From: Puniceicoccales bacterium
GTDB taxonomy: Bacteria > Verrucomicrobiota > Verrucomicrobiia > Opitutales > JAIRLM01
Direction of reading: 5' to 3'
Assembly (NCBI GenBank): GCA_031287845.1
Contig: JAITSI010000017.1
Location: forward strand, 1-13,863
Length of the DNA: 13,863 bases
This document shows, one piece after another, positions 12,879-13,863 of the stretch. A program made the translations under genes and the position numbers. The stretch's first letter is position 1. Each line of letters opens with the position of its first letter. The notes under the pieces are model-generated. The model had not been told where the DNA came from, searched no databases, and was given only the letters and a program-made list of their open reading frames with translations.

Positions 12879-13745
12879 TTATCCTATTACAAGCCTGCCT
12901 GATTCATAGTGGGCCAAAAAGATGTTCTGTTTGCCAAGCTTTTTGCCCATAAAATGCTCGTATTGATTTCCGTTCTCAATGTCCCTATCATAGTTATAAA
13001 TCGCACAAAGCACCTGGGAAGGGGAAAATTCGTTCCATGCCTCCGGCCGGGAAACGTCCACCAAGCGCAGCCCACCGGATGAGCGTACCACGGCAATCCC
13101 ACAACCCCGAACGAATGACAAAATTGCCAGCAGAGCCGGCAATGCACGGTCCGGAGAAGAATGGGGATAATCCCCATTGCCTTTTGTTTTAAAAAATAAA
13201 CCCAAACTATTCAAAGTCAGGTGCATGGACAAACTTTTCAAATCTACCGCTGGTTTTTCAGGATTGTCCTGGCTGGGTTTTGCAAATATGGTTTCTGTAT
13301 TGCATTTCTCGTAGAGAATATTATAAACATTCAGGCATAGGGATGCAATTTCCCCGGTACTAAGTGTAATAATTTGATTAGCATTTAAAAAATCCAGGGC
13401 CCTTTCCAGCGTTGTGTTCCCATCTAGGGCAGCAAGGCGGTTGACGCAGTTCCAGACAACTTGCACATCAACCGAGCCTTCCGCTTTGTCGTCACGGACG
13501 CCCGAGATCTTCTCTTCCAATCCGCCCCTGGCAAGGATGCGCAAAGCATTGGAAATTAGGAAAACGACCGTGCCCAGAAAAGCGGCACAGGCACAGCCGA
13601 TCAGCAGGGGCCAAAGGGCGGCGAGCCCGGCTGCAAAAATCAGGGCAAGGGCCGTCACCGCGCCGGCAAGGGCAAGGGCCGTGGCGGTGGCTGAGAAACC
13701 CATCACCACCTTCGGCATCGGCGACGGATGATCAAGCTGGACCAT
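12879..13745 (-). CDS. Two-segment hydrophobic hairpin protein with unknown C-terminal domain (candidate effector)
   Basis: I do not recognise the C-terminal part of this 288-residue protein. Residues about 13-36 and 42-66 form two hydrophobic segments separated by a short turn (FAAGLAALWPLLIG), an Inc-like bilobed hairpin that resembles that of the phosphatase at 5596-7371 in position, composition (Ala/Thr/Leu-rich) and following charged segment. Residues about 80-288 look soluble, with helical stretches (NCVNRLAALDG, LERALDFLNANQ, IASLCLNVYNILYEKC) and a strand-rich end (CGIAVVRSSGGLRLVDV, NIFLAHYESGRLVIG). The closing HYES segment recalls the His strand of some cysteine proteases, but I see no matching Cys motif, so no enzyme call is made. 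The ATG has only GGGG two bases upstream. The hairpin is GC-rich, the rest markedly AT-rich. Confidence 0.72.
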   Translation of the reverse strand: MVQLDHPSPMPKVVMGFSATATALALAGAVTALALIFAAGLAALWPLLIGCACAAFLGTVVFLISNALRILARGGLEEKISGVRDDKAEGSVDVQVVWNCVNRLAALDGNTTLERALDFLNANQIITLSTGEIASLCLNVYNILYEKCNTETIFAKPSQDNPEKPAVDLKSLSMHLTLNSLGLFFKTKGNGDYPHSSPDRALPALLAILSFVRGCGIAVVRSSGGLRLVDVSRPEAWNEFSPSQVLCAIYNYDRDIENGNQYEHFMGKKLGKQNIFLAHYESGRLVIG

Positions 13746-13788
13746 GACCCCAGTTGCAAAAAAAATGGGGGGATTCAGACAGAATTTC

Positions 13789-13817
13789 TTGACAAAAAGA
13801 CGCTCTGCGATTTCAAT
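13789..13817 (+). promoter_or_regulatory. Candidate rightward promoter at the window edge
   Basis: A consensus TTGACA (13789-13794), a 17-base spacer and TTCAAT (13812-13817, four of six matches) point to the right, away from the hairpin gene. They would drive a + strand gene starting beyond the window. No coding start is visible in the remaining 46 bases, so this is unconfirmed. Confidence 0.35.
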
Positions 13818-13863
13818 GGCTTATGGAAACTGCTGAGATCGCATTGATCACTTTGTTTGTCCA

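Noticed and set aside
12879..13745. Cysteine protease (OTU-like) call for the unknown hairpin protein
   Set aside because: Only a C-terminal His-Tyr strand is suggestive; the Asp-Gly-x-Cys type motif expected near the start of the domain is not visible.

Overview
The window looks like a GC-rich Gram-negative chromosome, most likely from the Planctomycetes-Verrucomicrobia-Chlamydiae group and perhaps Verrucomicrobia/Opitutae. This placement is an inference. It rests on lipid A genes (lpxA, lpxK), outer-membrane beta-barrel proteins, a verrucomicrobial-looking ribosomal protein L32, and two proteins whose N-terminal double-hydrophobic hairpin recalls chlamydial inclusion-membrane (Inc) proteins. 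Nothing in the window fixes the species.

Left part, + strand. Bases 1-921 hold the C-terminal beta-barrel of an autotransporter whose 5' end lies outside the window. After a 310-base gene-free leader comes a tight lipid/envelope operon: rpmF (1232-1405, only 57 codons), plsX, fabH and lpxA, with gaps of 10, 2 and 6 bases. PlsX and FabH start phospholipid and fatty-acid synthesis, and LpxA takes acyl-ACP into lipid A. After an AT-rich regulatory-looking gap comes a separate gene for an outer-membrane beta-barrel protein (4478-5389), closed by a textbook intrinsic terminator (5414-5448).

Right part, all - strand (read from right to left). First comes a two-domain membrane protein of unknown function (12879-13745), then about 500 bases without a convincing gene. 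These are followed by mreC, truB, a conserved-looking acidic unknown protein, rho, lpxK and finally a 591-codon membrane-anchored protein tyrosine phosphatase (5596-7371). The unknown protein, rho, lpxK and the phosphatase are spaced or overlapped as one transcription unit.

The most interesting content is the pair of hairpin proteins that bracket this - strand run. One carries a hydrophobic hairpin, a Ser-rich linker with 26 consecutive Ser codons, and a divergent but apparently complete tyrosine phosphatase domain (CX5R loop, WED loop, C-terminal Q-loop). The other carries a similar hairpin and a different C-terminal domain that I do not recognise. In both genes the hairpin-coding part is GC-rich like the surroundings, while the C-terminal part is visibly AT-richer. 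This suggests a modular family of secreted or membrane-inserted effectors aimed at a eukaryotic host. Rho is also odd: it lacks the N-terminal helical domain and the aromatic residues of the usual primary RNA-binding motif.
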